Of a stretch of DNA of 64,000 bases, positions 1 to 11,895 are shown piece by piece. The position numbers were made by a program, and so were the translations under genes. Within the stretch, counting starts at the first letter, position 1. Every line of letters starts with the position of its first letter. The stretch comes from Chamaecyparis obtusa (lineage: Eukaryota > Streptophyta > Pinopsida > Cupressales > Cupressaceae): positions 625,001 through 689,000 of the forward strand of contig BSBK01003565.1 in assembly GCA_027943335.1 (NCBI GenBank). The letters are read 5' to 3'. The notes below the pieces were generated by a model. It had not been told where the DNA came from, did no database searches, and saw only the letters and a list, made by a program, of their open reading frames with translations.

Positions 1-2
1 GT

Positions 3-503
3 GATTGGCATCTCCAACTAAATCCTGCCTTATGGGCTTATCACACCTCCATCTGTACTCCCACAGGAGCCACCCCATATTCCCTTATCTATGGATCTGA
101 AGCAGTCCTTCACCTCGAGGTCGAGTTGCCTTCACTTCGTGTCACTCTTAAAGAGTTGATTCCTAATGAAGAATATAGAGTTGCACACCTAACTGAACTA
201 GAACTGTTGGATGAATGTCGTTAATAAGATTATGATCATTTGAAAGTCTATCAGCAGCGCCTATCCTATCAGTATAATAGCAAGGTAAAGATCAGAGATT
301 TCTAGTTGGGTGACCTAGTCCTTTGGAAAAATTTAAAGAATCAACAACACCATGAAAAGAAGGGCAAGTTCGAACCCAATTGATTAGGTCCTTTTGTGAT
401 TACAACAGTCTATGGTTCTGGGGCTTATCAGTTGTCAACACCTAAGGGAGATCCTTTGGATGAACCTCTTAATAGCATACATCTCAAGAAGTTCTATCCT
501 TGA
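3..503 (+). pseudogene. Ty3/gypsy pol remnant: integrase C-terminal region
   Basis: Reading frame 3 gives the end of a plant Ty3/gypsy integrase. It begins DWHLQLNPALWAYHTS, then TGATPYSLIYGSEAVLHLEV, then a basic segment, a GDLVLWK strand, KFEP, GPFVI and the terminal HLKKFYP followed by TGA at 501-503. This is the usual tail of the polyprotein after the integrase core, including the small C-terminal DNA-binding fold. The core with the catalytic DDE residues lies upstream of the window. Four stops interrupt the frame: TAA at 222 and 225, TAG at 303, TGA at 381. Each fits a single transition from a glutamine or tryptophan codon, and no frameshift is needed over 500 bases. It is non-functional. 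The family call is firm from the motif order; the lineage is inferred. Confidence 0.9.
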
Positions 504-2565
504 AATCCCAATGCAAGGGGCATATATATAGTATGTATATATTCTGTAAAAAAAAAAAAAAAAAAAATCCAAAGAAAACTGCAATAAAAACATATGGTGA
601 AAACCTGGCAACAGGCGCTATGTGTGACAAGTTAGCTCCTTTATCTATTAGGATTCTTCTAGTGTGTCAGTTCATTACAAATATCTGCAATAAAATGGCT
701 AGTCAGTCACCATACCCATCATGTATATATCATAATAAAATGACTAGTTCATACACCATCCATTGTATCTACCCATAATAAAACCCCATCATAGCTTGAT
801 CTTTTATCATGGTCTTAATCCTAGTCTTGTTGCATCCTTCTTCATCCATAATAAGTTAGTCCATCACCTAGCTGGGGGCATGTCCTCAACCTAGTTTGGG
901 AAGTGGATCTATGATAGTCATGACTCGTAGAGGATAGAATGGAGTATTTTCACTAGGCAAGCAAACATAATCAAATGTTCTTTCACAATGATCTCCTTAT
1001 GATGAATCAAAAATCCATGATTTACTTTTTGAAACATATTTTCTTATCTATACATCTTGACTATACATCATCAACTGATCTGATCAACATATCTTAAATC
1101 TATCTTTTGGCAAAAGAAATGTATATTCATGGCAGGCATGTTAGAATGGTTTGTTGTAGATTATGCATTCATATCTGGATTTAATTGTTATCATGTTTCC
1201 TATGTTATTCCAGGATATCTTTGACATGAGTTTGAAACTCCCATATGTCATTGATTAGAATAGCTAGGATGGGGCATGGTATTTTCTTTGATTTCTGTTT
1301 GCGGGGTATTTTCTGATGAAATTGAAGGACCAAGTAAATTGGGGTGTCTGTGTACAAGTGCCTTCATCTATTTCATAGTATAGACAACATACAAATCATG
1401 TTGCTCTACAGATACTATTTATGGTGATACGCCATCGCATACCTCGACTCCAAATACTTGTTCCCTGATGGAGGGGGGAAATATTCCTTGTCTGTTACGC
1501 AAATGAAACTCAGGTCATCTAGGTTCAATTATACCTAGATGTTTGTCAAGTTTGCAATATTAAACTCCATGCAAGAAGTGTTCCGGCCATCCTGGTTCAA
1601 TCATACCATGATGCTTGCATTTTTCTTGCAACATAACGAGCTCAATGATGAAAATCAAATTCCACTTATTATGAAGTTCTACGATATTACATGAAGTTGT
1701 GGAGATATTCATTTCATATTTCATTTTCAATTGCATTTTCCCATCTCATGAATTACATATCAGTGCTCCTTTTATAGAGTTTTGTGGGTTATCTTTTTCA
1801 TTAGGTTATCTGTTTCTCCTAGTCCATTCTTCTTGTGTCAAAAACATTATTATTTCAGTTGAGGACATTTAGACAAATAAAAATATTAAGCCATTTTGCA
1901 TTCAACATTATTTTCTTTGCACTTAATCATTTTCCGTCATGCATAATACTCATTAGGTGTGTTCATTTGTATATAAGTATCCATTTATTATCATTATTAT
2001 TTCATTTCATCTAATTATCTTAGGTATATTCTTATTTATTACATTGCATATTATTTTGCATCAACACCGTTACTTATTATCCATTACATGTATTTTATCA
2101 TCATGCATTTATTGTCTACTATATTGATCATTAAGTCTCGATTTATTCCTTATTATGTGCATTATTTTTAGGACATTGTAATAATCATCATAAAGTATAT
2201 CATTTGTCGACATCATTTAAGACATGCATTTATCCATTAACATCATATGTTAGAAAATAAATCATTTTGCATTCTAAGACATACATTCTATGCATATAAA
2301 TTTAAAACATCACATCCTACATATGTCAGTACGCACATGTATAGAATGTCATAGCAAATCATGGTAGAACTGCATCCATCATATAGAATAAATCAAATAA
2401 AATCCATAAATACAACAAAATGTCCCAATGTCCAATGATATATAATCCATAACAATGTGTATATCAAGTCAATAACATAATGAAGTACAATGATATAATG
2501 CCGACATGATCCACAAATGTGTATACAAGTGGTATCTATGATCCACTACCCCCTGAATCTATATG
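504..2565. other. Untranslated spacer of element A
   Basis: AT-rich sequence between the integrase stop and the antisense PMD gene. It holds a 20-A run at 548-567 and two loosely similar blocks near 1513-1540 and 1580-1610, each with a GGTTCAAT-ATACC core. No coding pattern is seen on either strand; the 92-codon frame at 500-778 runs through the poly-A tract and is not credible. Long spacers of this kind are usual in Tat-like elements. Confidence 0.5.
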
Positions 2566-4704
2566 TCACTGTCTCCATGATGCAATGAGACCTGGTGCTA
2601 CTGAACCACCTGCTCCTGAGGAACCTCCCTGACCTCCTGACCCTGTTGGTGCTCTGGGAGGACGTGATGATACCCCTCCACTAGCAGCTAGTGCCTATCG
2701 CTCATATGCTGTTGATCTGATGCCAATTGAGCTCTCTCTGTAGCTCTTGATCCACTAATCCCTCGGCACTGCCTGTCTATATGCCTCTCGCCAGTAGGAT
2801 ATCTCCTTCCCAGCTCGTATCATGGCTCTTAGGCTATCTCCATGGGGACCTAGGTCCTTTGTCCTCTACAGCTCATCCAATAACATCTCCGACTCCCTGA
2901 GTCTCTCAATAGCTGCATCCCGCTCATGCCTGAGCACATCCATCTCACGCTCTAGTCTCCCAATCCATCTCTCTAGACCTAGCACCCAGTCTGCCTGTAC
3001 CTGTGTAACTGCTAGTCTGACTAGCAGTGTATCAATCTCTGGCTCCTCCTCCTTAGCAGCCTCTCTCTGCAAATAGGGATCCTCTCCACTGATACCCATG
3101 TCTGCTTGCTCATCCTGTCCCTGTACATCCTGCATCTCAACATCTAGGGCATCCTGTAACTCACCCTACTCCCGACCACCCATCACATCGGCCTGTGCCA
3201 ATAAGACATCTACCTCATCCTGTCCCTATCCCTGTACCTATCCCTATGGCACCTGTATTGTTATCTATGGTGCCTGTGCCTGTCCCTGTCCTGTAGTAGC
3301 TAGTATCTGTACCTGTGGGACTGGTACCTGCAAAGGAGCTCCTACAACTGGCTATGCCAGAGGCTGTCTCCATCCCTTTCTAGCCGGAGGAGGCATCAAT
3401 CCCCTCTGCCTCGCACCACCTCCTCTTATCTGTGGTCCTACCCTATCCCCTCTCCCTCCATCTCCTCCACCATCACCGCTATCTCCACCATCTCCTCCTC
3501 CATCTCCACCTCCTCTACCTCGTCCTCTCCGATCTCATCCTCTCAGCCTCCCTTAACGTCTGTCTATGGGATCTCTCTCTAGCGGCCTAGCTATTGGGTT
3601 TGTAATGTGTGGTACCAGAGAATCTCTCAAAAACTGCTCTAAATCAGCTGTCATCCCAGGGTCAACAACTGTCTGTCTCATCGACCATGCCTAGAATGGT
3701 GTATCCAAAAAATCCTGCCGAGCAATGTCAAATGATGCCATGGGCCCCCAGTCCCATCTCTCCTGATGTGTGCGAGAAAACTCAGTAACCCCCTGGGGCA
3801 TGCCCTGATCCTACCAAACTGGCATAGAACCCTGCTGACTAGATGTTGCTCTATGATAAAAGGTGTCTGCCCTATCAGTTATAGTGACTCAAAGCAATAC
3901 CCTAGTTGCCGCTCATCATCCCATGGCTCACACCCTAGATAGGGTCTCCATGTCACTGTGTCCAGTGTATCAAAAGTGTACCGCCAAAACTCTAAATGTC
4001 CCAGTTTTTCTTGAGACAAAACTAAGGAATATAAATGAATATAGGGTTGTCCTGTGCTTCGAAATCTAATGGCCACTAGTCGTGTCACTGCAATATGCTC
4101 CCATGCCCACACATGGAGTAGTGTCACACCTGCTGATAGAGATGCACCCCTATGGTACACCACCTGATGTAAATCATGATATAGATGCGCTAATAAGCAC
4201 ACCCCCAAGAAAATCGGGTCCCCTCCATCATGCGCTGTAATGTGCGGCCCCATCCAACTGCAAATTTGTGTGACCTACAATCTGGGCATAGGAATCCCCC
4301 AATCACACCTGCTAGAACCACTGGAAGAGGGTCATACAGATCGACCATGTCCTCCCAACTAATCTCTCCATCCTCTATATCATCATCCCCAAAAATGGCT
4401 CTGCACTTTGTGACTCTGTCGTGCCGATCAACTACACCAACTCCCCTGTGATGGGAAGCCGGAGGATGTGATATACATCCTCTAGTGTCACTGTCATCTC
4501 TCCTGTCGGAAGATGGAAGGTACTCATCTCTGAGTGCCATCTCTCTGCTAACACCGTCATCATACTCAGATTCGCCTGAATCTCGGGTGTGTAAATCACA
4601 TAATATAATCTAGATGCACCAATCACCAGTCTGTCAGTCTCTGACAGTGCTGGTCTCAAGTTCTATGTGACAGGATATCTCTCCCATGACATCAGAACAT
4701 CCAT
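2566..4704 (-). pseudogene. Antisense plant mobile domain (PMD) protein gene, degenerate
   Basis: Read on the minus strand, the ATG at 4704-4702 gives MDVLMSWERYP, a TAG at 4665-4663, then LVIGASRLYYVIYTPEIQ, LSMMTVLAERWHSE, TFHLPTGEMTVTLEDVYHIL and LRLPITGELV. This is the start of the plant mobile domain (Pfam PMD, related to MAIL1/MAIN and to the N-terminal part of PP7-like long forms). The frame shifts near 4433 and again near 4195, so the domain continues in three frames: SWEDMVDLYDPLPVVLAG, then LLAHLYHDLHQVVYHRGA, HVWAWEHIAVTR and ERWDWGPMASFDIA (near 3760). A Gly/Asp/Arg-rich linker (about 3400-3540) and a charged, coiled-coil-like segment (2866-3135) follow, ending at a TGA at 2568-2566. 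It lies opposite to pol in element A. PMD proteins act in transposon silencing in Arabidopsis; the role of element-borne copies is unknown. The copy is dead. Confidence 0.85.
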
Positions 4705-4967
4705 GATATCCTCCTATCAAGTCAACAACAACAATCAACCTATCAGACTTCGATAAACTGATCTATCAATCTATCTATCTTATCATATCAATTTCAAACA
4801 TGTTAATCACGTGTTTCAACTGATGATTATATCAATTGTCTATTTAAGACTGGCTAACTAGCAAACATGCTACAATGTTGCCAATCTTGATCAATTCGAT
4901 CAATATCAACCGCCGATAGATCAAATTGGCTCATCGACATCAAGTTTGACCTAATTGACTATCCACT

Positions 4968-5335
4968 TTGACTAAATTCTACCACCTAAAACATATGCAC
5001 AGCAATGAAACATGCATGTGCAACTTTCTTTCACATTTGCGTAGGTTTTCATCTATGCACAGCTTTCCTACATATTTGCACAACATTTTTAAGCATTTGC
5101 GCAACTTTATACATATGCGCCGTTTTGTGGCACATTTGCACAACAGTTTAACACCAATGCACAGCTTTAACATATATGCGCTTTTATTTCATAATTGTGC
5201 AACTCTAATATTCCTCTAGTATGAATGCACAACTCTAATAAACGTATGCACAGAAAATATGAATTTTTGCGCAAATGTCTCAACTTCCTGCGCATTGATG
5301 TGTCGAAACTGCGCATTTGTTCTTTGCACGCAAAC
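4968..5335. repeat. Degenerate short repeat: GCGCA/GCACA motif every 20-30 bases
   Basis: Words such as ATGCACAGC, TTTGCACAAC and TTTGCGCAACTT recur about 12-14 times at irregular spacing near 20-30 bases. The small ORFs here on both strands, rich in His, Leu, Cys and Lys, are by-products of the repeat. It lies between the PMD gene and the 3' LTR of element A. Its layout recalls the 21-base array at 40688-40876 in element B, which also has a GTGC/GCGC core, but I do not claim homology. Confidence 0.65.
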
Positions 5336-5894
5336 TAAATTTTTTCTCATCTAATCTCCTAATCTAATCTACTCTAAACATGCTAAAATTCTACTCTAAT
5401 ATGCATCAAATCATGAAATCAAAAAGCAGGATCGAGTCACCTACTAGTTCACCTGAATCGGGTGGTCGCTGGAAGCGTCTGACTCTCTCGAAGTGGTGAT
5501 CTGACAATGGGAACGACATCCTGGTAGCTCTGCTCTTCTCTCTTTCACGCTTTGACCTCCAAATGACAAGTGTGTATAATGAGTCTATTGTGGACCCCTT
5601 AGCCCTATATATAGCTTGTGGACCCGATGTGCTTGGTATGTGGACCCTACCTATTCTTTTCTTCCATTTCACCCCGTTTTCATCCATCTTTTCTATCATT
5701 TTTCATGAGATTGATTGATCAACTCGACTAAAAAAAAATTTAAAAAAATTAATAAATAAATAAAAATAAAAATAAACTTTTTGTCAATCAATCTCTCGAG
5801 GGGGCATGCATAGGTCGTTTGAGACACGTGTCTGGTACAGAGGCAAAATGCTTGATTTCTTTTTCTTTGAAACAATGTGACTAGCACATTATTT
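5336..5894. other. Non-coding DNA before the 3' LTR of element A
   Basis: Part of the element A spacer. The minus-strand frames at 5406-5699 and 5696-5887 resemble no known domain. I see only an AT-rich purine/pyrimidine run near 5720-5780. Confidence 0.4.
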
Positions 5895-5909
5895 CAAAGA
5901 GGGGCAAAA
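5895..5909 (+). other. Polypurine tract of element A
   Basis: The tract CAAAGAGGGGCAAAA lies directly before the TGTATACACC that opens the LTR. It fixes the plus orientation of element A. The same core is found in inverse orientation beside the left LTRs of elements B (34309-34321) and C (45993-46005). Confidence 0.8.
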
Positions 5910-7083
5910 TGTATACACCTAAAAATGGCTTCACTAAATTAATTAAATATTTTATTTAATTAATATTGACTTGATGAATTAATTAAATATTTATTATTTA
6001 ATTAATATTTATTTCCTCTATTTATTAAGTAAATTATTCAATTTATTTAATAAATTCACTATAGTCTAATTCCATATCCTAAGTCTTCTAAATAGTCTAT
6101 TAAAGTGATATAATTAAATACACAATCACCTAGATATGACTAAGTCTTCTAATCCACTTCATCCACCTAGTCACCTGACACATCACCTGGGCTAAAATAA
6201 ATAACTATTATTAATTATTTATTCATATTTATCCTCACACACACATGTCCTTCCAACAACCAAGTCAAGAGACATTCCCTATTCCTAAGGAGATCATCAA
6301 GCCACCTCTAAGGGTCAAAAATGACTCATGGGACACTTGTACAAAGAGTCCTCATGAGGAAAAAGTCTCTCCCTCTTCCTCTCTTTAGTCTTTGTGAAAC
6401 ACTTGACATGTGTCTTTCCCTTCCACCTTCTTCTCCATGTCAAGGTGAGAGGAACATCATCCCTATTCTTCCTCTCACATTCCAACTACATCCTCATTTC
6501 TCTCAACTTCTTTAACCAAGTCAATCTTAGCCTTAGGATCCTCCACCTTTCATTCTCAACCGTAGGATTGTGCCACCTAGGCCAAGATCCTCCAAAATTT
6601 TATAAAAGGAGCTACATTTTCCCTTTGTAGGCTAATAAGCAATAGGTATTCTCAAGCATTCAAGCAACCAAGCATCCAAGCAATCAAGCAATCAAGCATT
6701 CATATTATCATCACATCATTTGCATTCCATTCATCATATTTGCATAATTAAGCTCTAGTTTTGCATACATTTATCACCAAATCTCCACACTTTGGTAACA
6801 TCTTGGGGAAAAAGCTTCATTTGGAAATCTGAGAGCTCAAACATCTACAAGAAATCAAAGCTAGGAGAGCAATGAGACAAGCTACATGGTAGGTGAAGGT
6901 AAAATGTTATTTTAACTTAATTTTGATTGTATTCTTCATTGTAGTTTGCTTATTAGATAGATTTGTTAGCTTCTTAATAGTTAATTTATCATTTAGAATA
7001 ATATTCCACTAATTTGCATACAGATCCTACTGGAGCGACACTGATCAATTCAAGACCGATAGGACTCTAATTAAGAGTGTACA
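5910..7083 (+). repeat. 3' LTR of element A
   Basis: It starts TGTATACACC after the PPT and is taken to end at GTGTACA (7083), which matches the TG...CA rule and the end of the element B LTR. This gives 1174 bp. A TATA box and an AATAAG-like signal about 30 bases after it fit the U3-R order. The mate LTR lies outside the window, so the right end is an inference. Confidence 0.7.
6601..6609 (+). promoter_or_regulatory. TATA box in the element A LTR
   Basis: TATAAAAGG lies about 690 bases into the LTR, with an AATAAG-like signal near 6633 and repeated CAAGCAATCAAGCA words (6655-6700) downstream, as expected of a plant LTR promoter and R region. Confidence 0.6.
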
Positions 7084-7480
7084 CATCACAATCGATAAAT
7101 TAAGTGATATATTTAGTCTTGCTAGGAGGACGCTGAGAGGTAGATGGTCTTGCAGATGTATCATTTTTTAATGTATTCAATTCTTGGGCAAGAGATGTAA
7201 GATTTGATATCATATACTGCTTCATCTCAACAACAACTGACCTATCAAACATGAGAAATATTACTCTTTTCTTGTATTGAAGTATGTATCCTTTAGCAAT
7301 AGTTGTGAATGAATCAACATGTATTGTTCTCTAATCATAGATTTACAAACTTCTTTAATAATAATATCAAACAAATCCTTTTCTATCCTTTTTTCTTTTG
7401 ATATGATTTCAGTCAATTTGTTCCAGAGGGAACTATGAACATCTTTCTTATAGTCTTCCAACTATTTATTGTTCTAAGCA
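7084..7480 (-). pseudogene. Unrecognised coding fragment into which element A inserted
   Basis: A minus-strand frame of 66 codons (7261-7461) opens MEDYKKDVHSSLWNKLTEII. After a frame change, MKQYMISNLTSLAQELNTLK and a Ser/Pro/Arg-rich stretch follow, reading down to about 7100. The composition (charged, helical, Lys- and Glu-rich) resembles the minus-strand element at 11896-23140, and it may be another piece of that family, but I could not align it. It is broken by the LTR of element A on its left side. No domain is recognised. Confidence 0.35.
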
Positions 7481-10430
7481 TTGTATTCTAGTGTGAGGCC
7501 TCACCTCGAGCTAGTCATAGCCATTCAGTTTTGCATTTGAGATAGACATATTTGATGATTTTATTTTGATGCTCTATGGATTTTACTGATACTTTATGTT
7601 ATGGTTTTATCACTTAAGTAGTTTGATGCACATTATATTATGATTGGATGATGATTACTAAGACATCTGTTTGGAACTTACATGTGTGTTTTTAATTCTA
7701 TTTAATGAATGAAATATGATGTCATGAGGATATTTAATTTTCAAATTAAATTATATATGTATGCAATGATTATGTTTCAAGTTTACTTTAGTGATGAATT
7801 GTATATTTCATGATGAGATGTATTTAGGTTAAGGATGAACAATTATTGTCATGTGAATTATGAAATGACAGATGAATTATCTTGATTTTTAATGTTATGA
7901 ATTTACATGTTTTATTTCCTTGGACTACTGATATTGGACTTGAGTGTGCAAGGAAATAGGCCATAGTAAATTCGGGGAACCATCACAAAGACCAATGTGA
8001 AAATCAGTTTGAGCCAAGGTTGCTTCCAGTGGGAAGCCAAAAACCTCGTTGTAATGTATTTAATTCGTATAAGTATGATGCATGAATGTATTTGATTTAT
8101 ATGTTAATTGTAAATGTTATTTTTGTGAGAATGCCCAAGTGGACATGCCACATGGCTTGTGGTGTGTCATTTTTGTTGTGTCACTTGACACATGTGTGTG
8201 TACTTGTGGCCATGACATACATCCACTTGGGGATTGGTTGAACACCAACCTAGGATGGTACCTTTTAGGATCCCGATGAAAATCACTTGGTTAGGGAGCA
8301 TGAGGTGTTGTCATATCTTTGAATTTCGAATTTGAACTTCACATGAATTTTTGGGGGGCTTAAAAGGTGTCTAAGGAAGTGTTAGGGCCATTTTTAGTAA
8401 GCCCAATTGATATACCAATGGGTTAGGGGCATTTTTTACCATAGGACAACCCCATGTTGACCAAAAGACCCCTCCAAAGTTGGATTTTCAAAATGGACGA
8501 AAATCAACTTTTGAAGCAAGGTCTTGGGTAGTGTTTCATCCAATAATGATTCAAGTTTTTGGTCCACTTTTTGGGCAACCTTTTTAAGAATCCATATTTG
8601 GAAACCATGTAAGAAGCTTGGGAAGATCACCCAATTAGAGTGAGATCCTATCCCTAGGAGAGTGTGTGGAGGCTTTTTTAGAGGGGATTCTTCTTTTGGA
8701 GGAGTTTGACACCCACTCTCTAGATTTGGAGATTTAGCTATTTTGGAGAGGACTTTGGAAAGTGGAAAAGCTCTTCATCAACTTTCTTTCATAAGCTTGG
8801 ATCAAGGTTGGTGGTATTCTTCACTTTATTTGTTTTGTTTTCATGTTGAGAGAAAGAGCTCTCATGTATGTTATTCTTGTATGCAAAATTTAGTTATTGT
8901 GTATCTTGTAGTGTATGTGTTGAGAACTTGTTATCTTGTGAAAATGGAGGATTTGTGAATCTTAAGTTTGTTGTAGTGTTATTTCCTTTGTGTTGTGAAA
9001 GTGTAGTTTTTATGGATGTTATGAGAATCATGAGCTTGTTGTTGAGCATGATTTCTTAGCATTGTAAATGTGTAGTTTCATTTGTTGTTTCTTGAAGTTT
9101 TATTGTATGTGTTGTAGTGTTTTGTTGAGGGAGTTCTCAAGGCCATACTCACCCTTGGGAGGGAAGAGTAGCCTTGGGGTTAAAGGGTTTGTTGAGAAAT
9201 TCAAGGGTGTAGAGTCTCTCATTGGATAGGAGAGGGATGAAACATGGATGTATGGGCTCCATGTAGCCATCTCTATTATATGTTTTATATATTGGGGGTC
9301 ATAAGGAGTTTGTTGAGAATGTGATTGTGGTGAAAGATTCATGATGAGGAAGCCAAGTGATGGCTTATCTCTTATCATGAGATGTGCTTTCTCCCCTTGA
9401 AATGGTTCCACCTTCACCCCCCCTTTTTTTGCATCATTTTGTGACTCTTTGTGTTAACCTTGGGAGGGAGATTTTATTTTGTTTTATGTTGTATGTTGTT
9501 GTTATTGTGGGTTGTTTGATTGTCTCCTTGTCTTTGTGATGGTTCCCCTAGCTCGAGGGTGGCTTCATAGAAGCCTTGGTTGGGAGGTGAGCACTCCTTG
9601 GCCTATGTATTTTTGTATTGTAGGATTTTGGAGCCATTGAAGACTTCATGGTTGGAGTTGAAATCTTGAAGAGTTGTGATATTTCAATTTTGAGTTGGAT
9701 CACTTTGTTTCAAAATTATTGTTATTGTAAGGGAGTTTGAGAATCCCTTGAGTTCAATGTATTGTGTAATGGAGTTATCACTCCAAGTCTTGTATTTGTA
9801 ACAAGTGTTGTTGAACATCAAGTTTGAAGAATGAATGGTTGTATATTCCTCTTGAAAGATTCATGTTTATTTTATGCAAATAATGAATGATGCTCAAAGG
9901 AATATATTATTTGTATTCAAGTTGTGATCAATAAAAGGATGGACAATGTATTTTCATTGATAATCTAAGATTGTTGGAATAGTGTTTTGTGAATGCATTG
10001 TTTACTTACTCATTGATAAATCTCTATGAATACATGTTGAAAAAAATTATACATAAGAAAGGCGTTTGTAGTATCTTTGTAGCTCTATTGTAAAGACCTT
10101 ATTTGATTAAATGATAGTGGTGTGAAAGAAAAGATTTTTATAAATTCACTCTCAATGCTTTCAATGCATTTCTCTCTCTCAATCAATACAATGGTTTTGC
10201 TGTTTCAATATTAGTAGTTGTATTTTCTTTATGTTGAAAGCAATAGTCTTAGAATAAAGAATAAATGTAAGAATGTTAGACAAAATTCCTTTGCACTTTT
10301 GATCTATTAATCCTTCTTGATAAGTTAAGTAGAATTAGTCTTGAAATAGAAAGTAAGACAAAAAAAACTAAATTAGAAGAGAAATAAATCAAACAAAGAG
10401 ATGGAGTGAATAAGCAAGTGCAAACTATCA
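7481..10430. other. Long stretch without recognisable genes
   Basis: About 3 kb of T/G-biased sequence. Frames up to 105 codons (for example 9100-9417 minus) show no family motif. The text style, with runs of TTG and GTT words (8740-9900) and a promoter-like T-rich section, would fit an old LTR or leader, but no mate, PBS or PPT was found. I see nothing else to annotate. Confidence 0.4.
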
Positions 10431-10450
10431 CTCACAAAAAAAAACCAAAT

Positions 10451-10507
10451 AGAGACCTACAGGTCTCTGGAAAATGTATGGGGAAAAAAATTCCCATACA
10501 TTTTCCA
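10451..10507. repeat. Two adjacent perfect hairpins
   Basis: The first hairpin has 8-base arms AGAGACCT (10451-10458) and AGGTCTCT (10461-10468) around a 2-base loop. The second starts within the last base of the first and has perfect 15-base arms TGGAAAATGTATGGG (10468-10482) and CCCATACATTTTCCA (10493-10507) around a 10-base A-rich loop. Such a pair could form a cruciform or RNA stems. It might be the foldback end of a small transposon, but no element boundary was found. Confidence 0.75.
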
Positions 10508-10834
10508 CTACCACAATCCTTATTTTATTAATTTCCTAATCCTTTGACAAAAAAATACATATCATAGGAGCTACATCCATTCCTAAGTCATAGAGTAATA
10601 GGGTGGGACCTACCTGGGTCACCACCCCCAAAGGGTTTCATATTATCACTATAAAAGAAATATAATAAGTTTTTATGTGTACTATAGAGTAATATATGAA
10701 CTCATTTTTTCAAACTTAAAAAAATATATAGAAAAAAAATTATTACCTTGCAAAATATGTATATGTTCCTTTTTAAAAAATGGATAAATTGTATTGTTTA
10801 AAAAAAAAATTAATATATATAAAAAAAAAAAAGT

Positions 10835-10995
10835 AAGGGGGGGAGGTCGTGTGGACCCCACATACTGTGGGACCACAACCTCCACTTCCCCCGCGGTTCC
10901 TTTGCGCAGTGCTTTGTACGCTGCCATGCCAAGGAGTACCCTATGCACGACAGGGTGTAGAGGGCCCGCATAGGTCCCTTGGGACCTGCGTCGAG
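10835..10995. other. GC-rich island with several inverted repeats
   Basis: A GC-rich patch in very AT-rich DNA. It contains GGTCGTGTGGACCCCACA facing TGTGGGACCACAACC (an imperfect stem at about 10847-10883), then GGTCCCTTGGGACC and AGTCCCGTAGGGGACT. The 88-codon minus frame here is not convincing. It could be the decayed leader or LTR end of a GC-rich element, like the block at 29558-29880. Confidence 0.45.
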
Positions 10996-11895
10996 GACAG
11001 TCCCGTAGGGGACTTTAAATAAACTTTTTCAAATTTAAATTTTTTAAATTTGTTTTTTAGTTATTATTTAATTATTATATTTAATATAGATTTTATTAAT
11101 TATTATAATTAATATTTAATAAATTATCTATTAATTATATTATATTTAATTAATATGAGTAACATTAATTAACATAAATCAAATTTATTAATTTATGCAT
11201 ATAAACCAATATTTAATCATTTCTTTTAATAAATATAATAATAATTAATGTTTAATATATATATTAATTAATTATTATATTTGAATTGCTAAATGTACAC
11301 TAATTAATCCATACTTAGTTTTGTTAATTGGATTATAACTAATTTAATACTTTGCTATTAATAAGTTAATTTTAATTAGTAGTCAATGAACTTATTAATC
11401 GATTAATATGTTTATTTATTAGCTTCCTGATATATCAGCATTTAATATATCAAATTGGTTAATATATCTTCATTTAACCTTGGGATCGGTCTAATTTTAA
11501 CCCTACAGATTTGATGTTTTTAATAGTAGTATGTTAATCCATATCTTTGATTATCAGTGAGATTACTTGTATTAATATTGCACAATTAACATAGGTGGCC
11601 TATTAGGTTATTGTACCTAGTCTACTTATTGAGATAGTATCCCTCGAAAACGAAATGGGGTCTTTGGAAATTTACTTTTCTTGACCTAGTAGACAACACT
11701 TGTGATGGTAGACAAATCTTGGCCTATACCTCCATACCCTTTCTTGAACTCTAGTGTGCAACTCTCAGATGACCAACAGAGCTAGAGTTATTAACCCCTA
11801 TACGTAAACTTATTGGCCTTTCAAAAAAAAAAAAGTTGGTGTGTTTTAGAGTGAGATTTTATGGGCATGACATCTAGAAAAGCATCAATGATAGC
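10996..11895. other. AT-rich DNA without genes
   Basis: Dominated by ATTAAT and TAATTA words up to about 11480, then ordinary sequence. If the minus-strand element at 11896-23140 has a 3' LTR, it would lie here or to the left, but no match to the candidate 5' LTR at 23151 was recognised. Confidence 0.4.

Larger units (their letters stand above)
1..7083 (+). mobile_element. Element A: 3' part of a Tat-like Ty3/gypsy LTR retrotransposon
   Basis: The order integrase tail, long spacer, antisense plant-mobile-domain gene, polypurine tract and LTR is read directly. The 5' part lies outside the window. An extra antisense ORF between integrase and 3' LTR is a described trait of some Tat-lineage Ty3/gypsy elements, and plant mobile domains have been reported in such ORFs, so Tat is the best lineage guess. 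The LTR starts TGTATACACCTAAAAATGG after a PPT with core AAAGAGGGGCAAAA; elements B and C in this window have closely similar PPTs and LTR starts. The element is dead: integrase and PMD both carry stops. The left target duplication is not visible; the right one would be CATCA at 7084-7088. Confidence 0.8.

Noticed and set aside
3098..3556. 152-codon Cys/Pro/Ser-rich plus-strand ORF
   Set aside because: It is the mirror of the Gly/Asp-rich linker of the antisense PMD gene.
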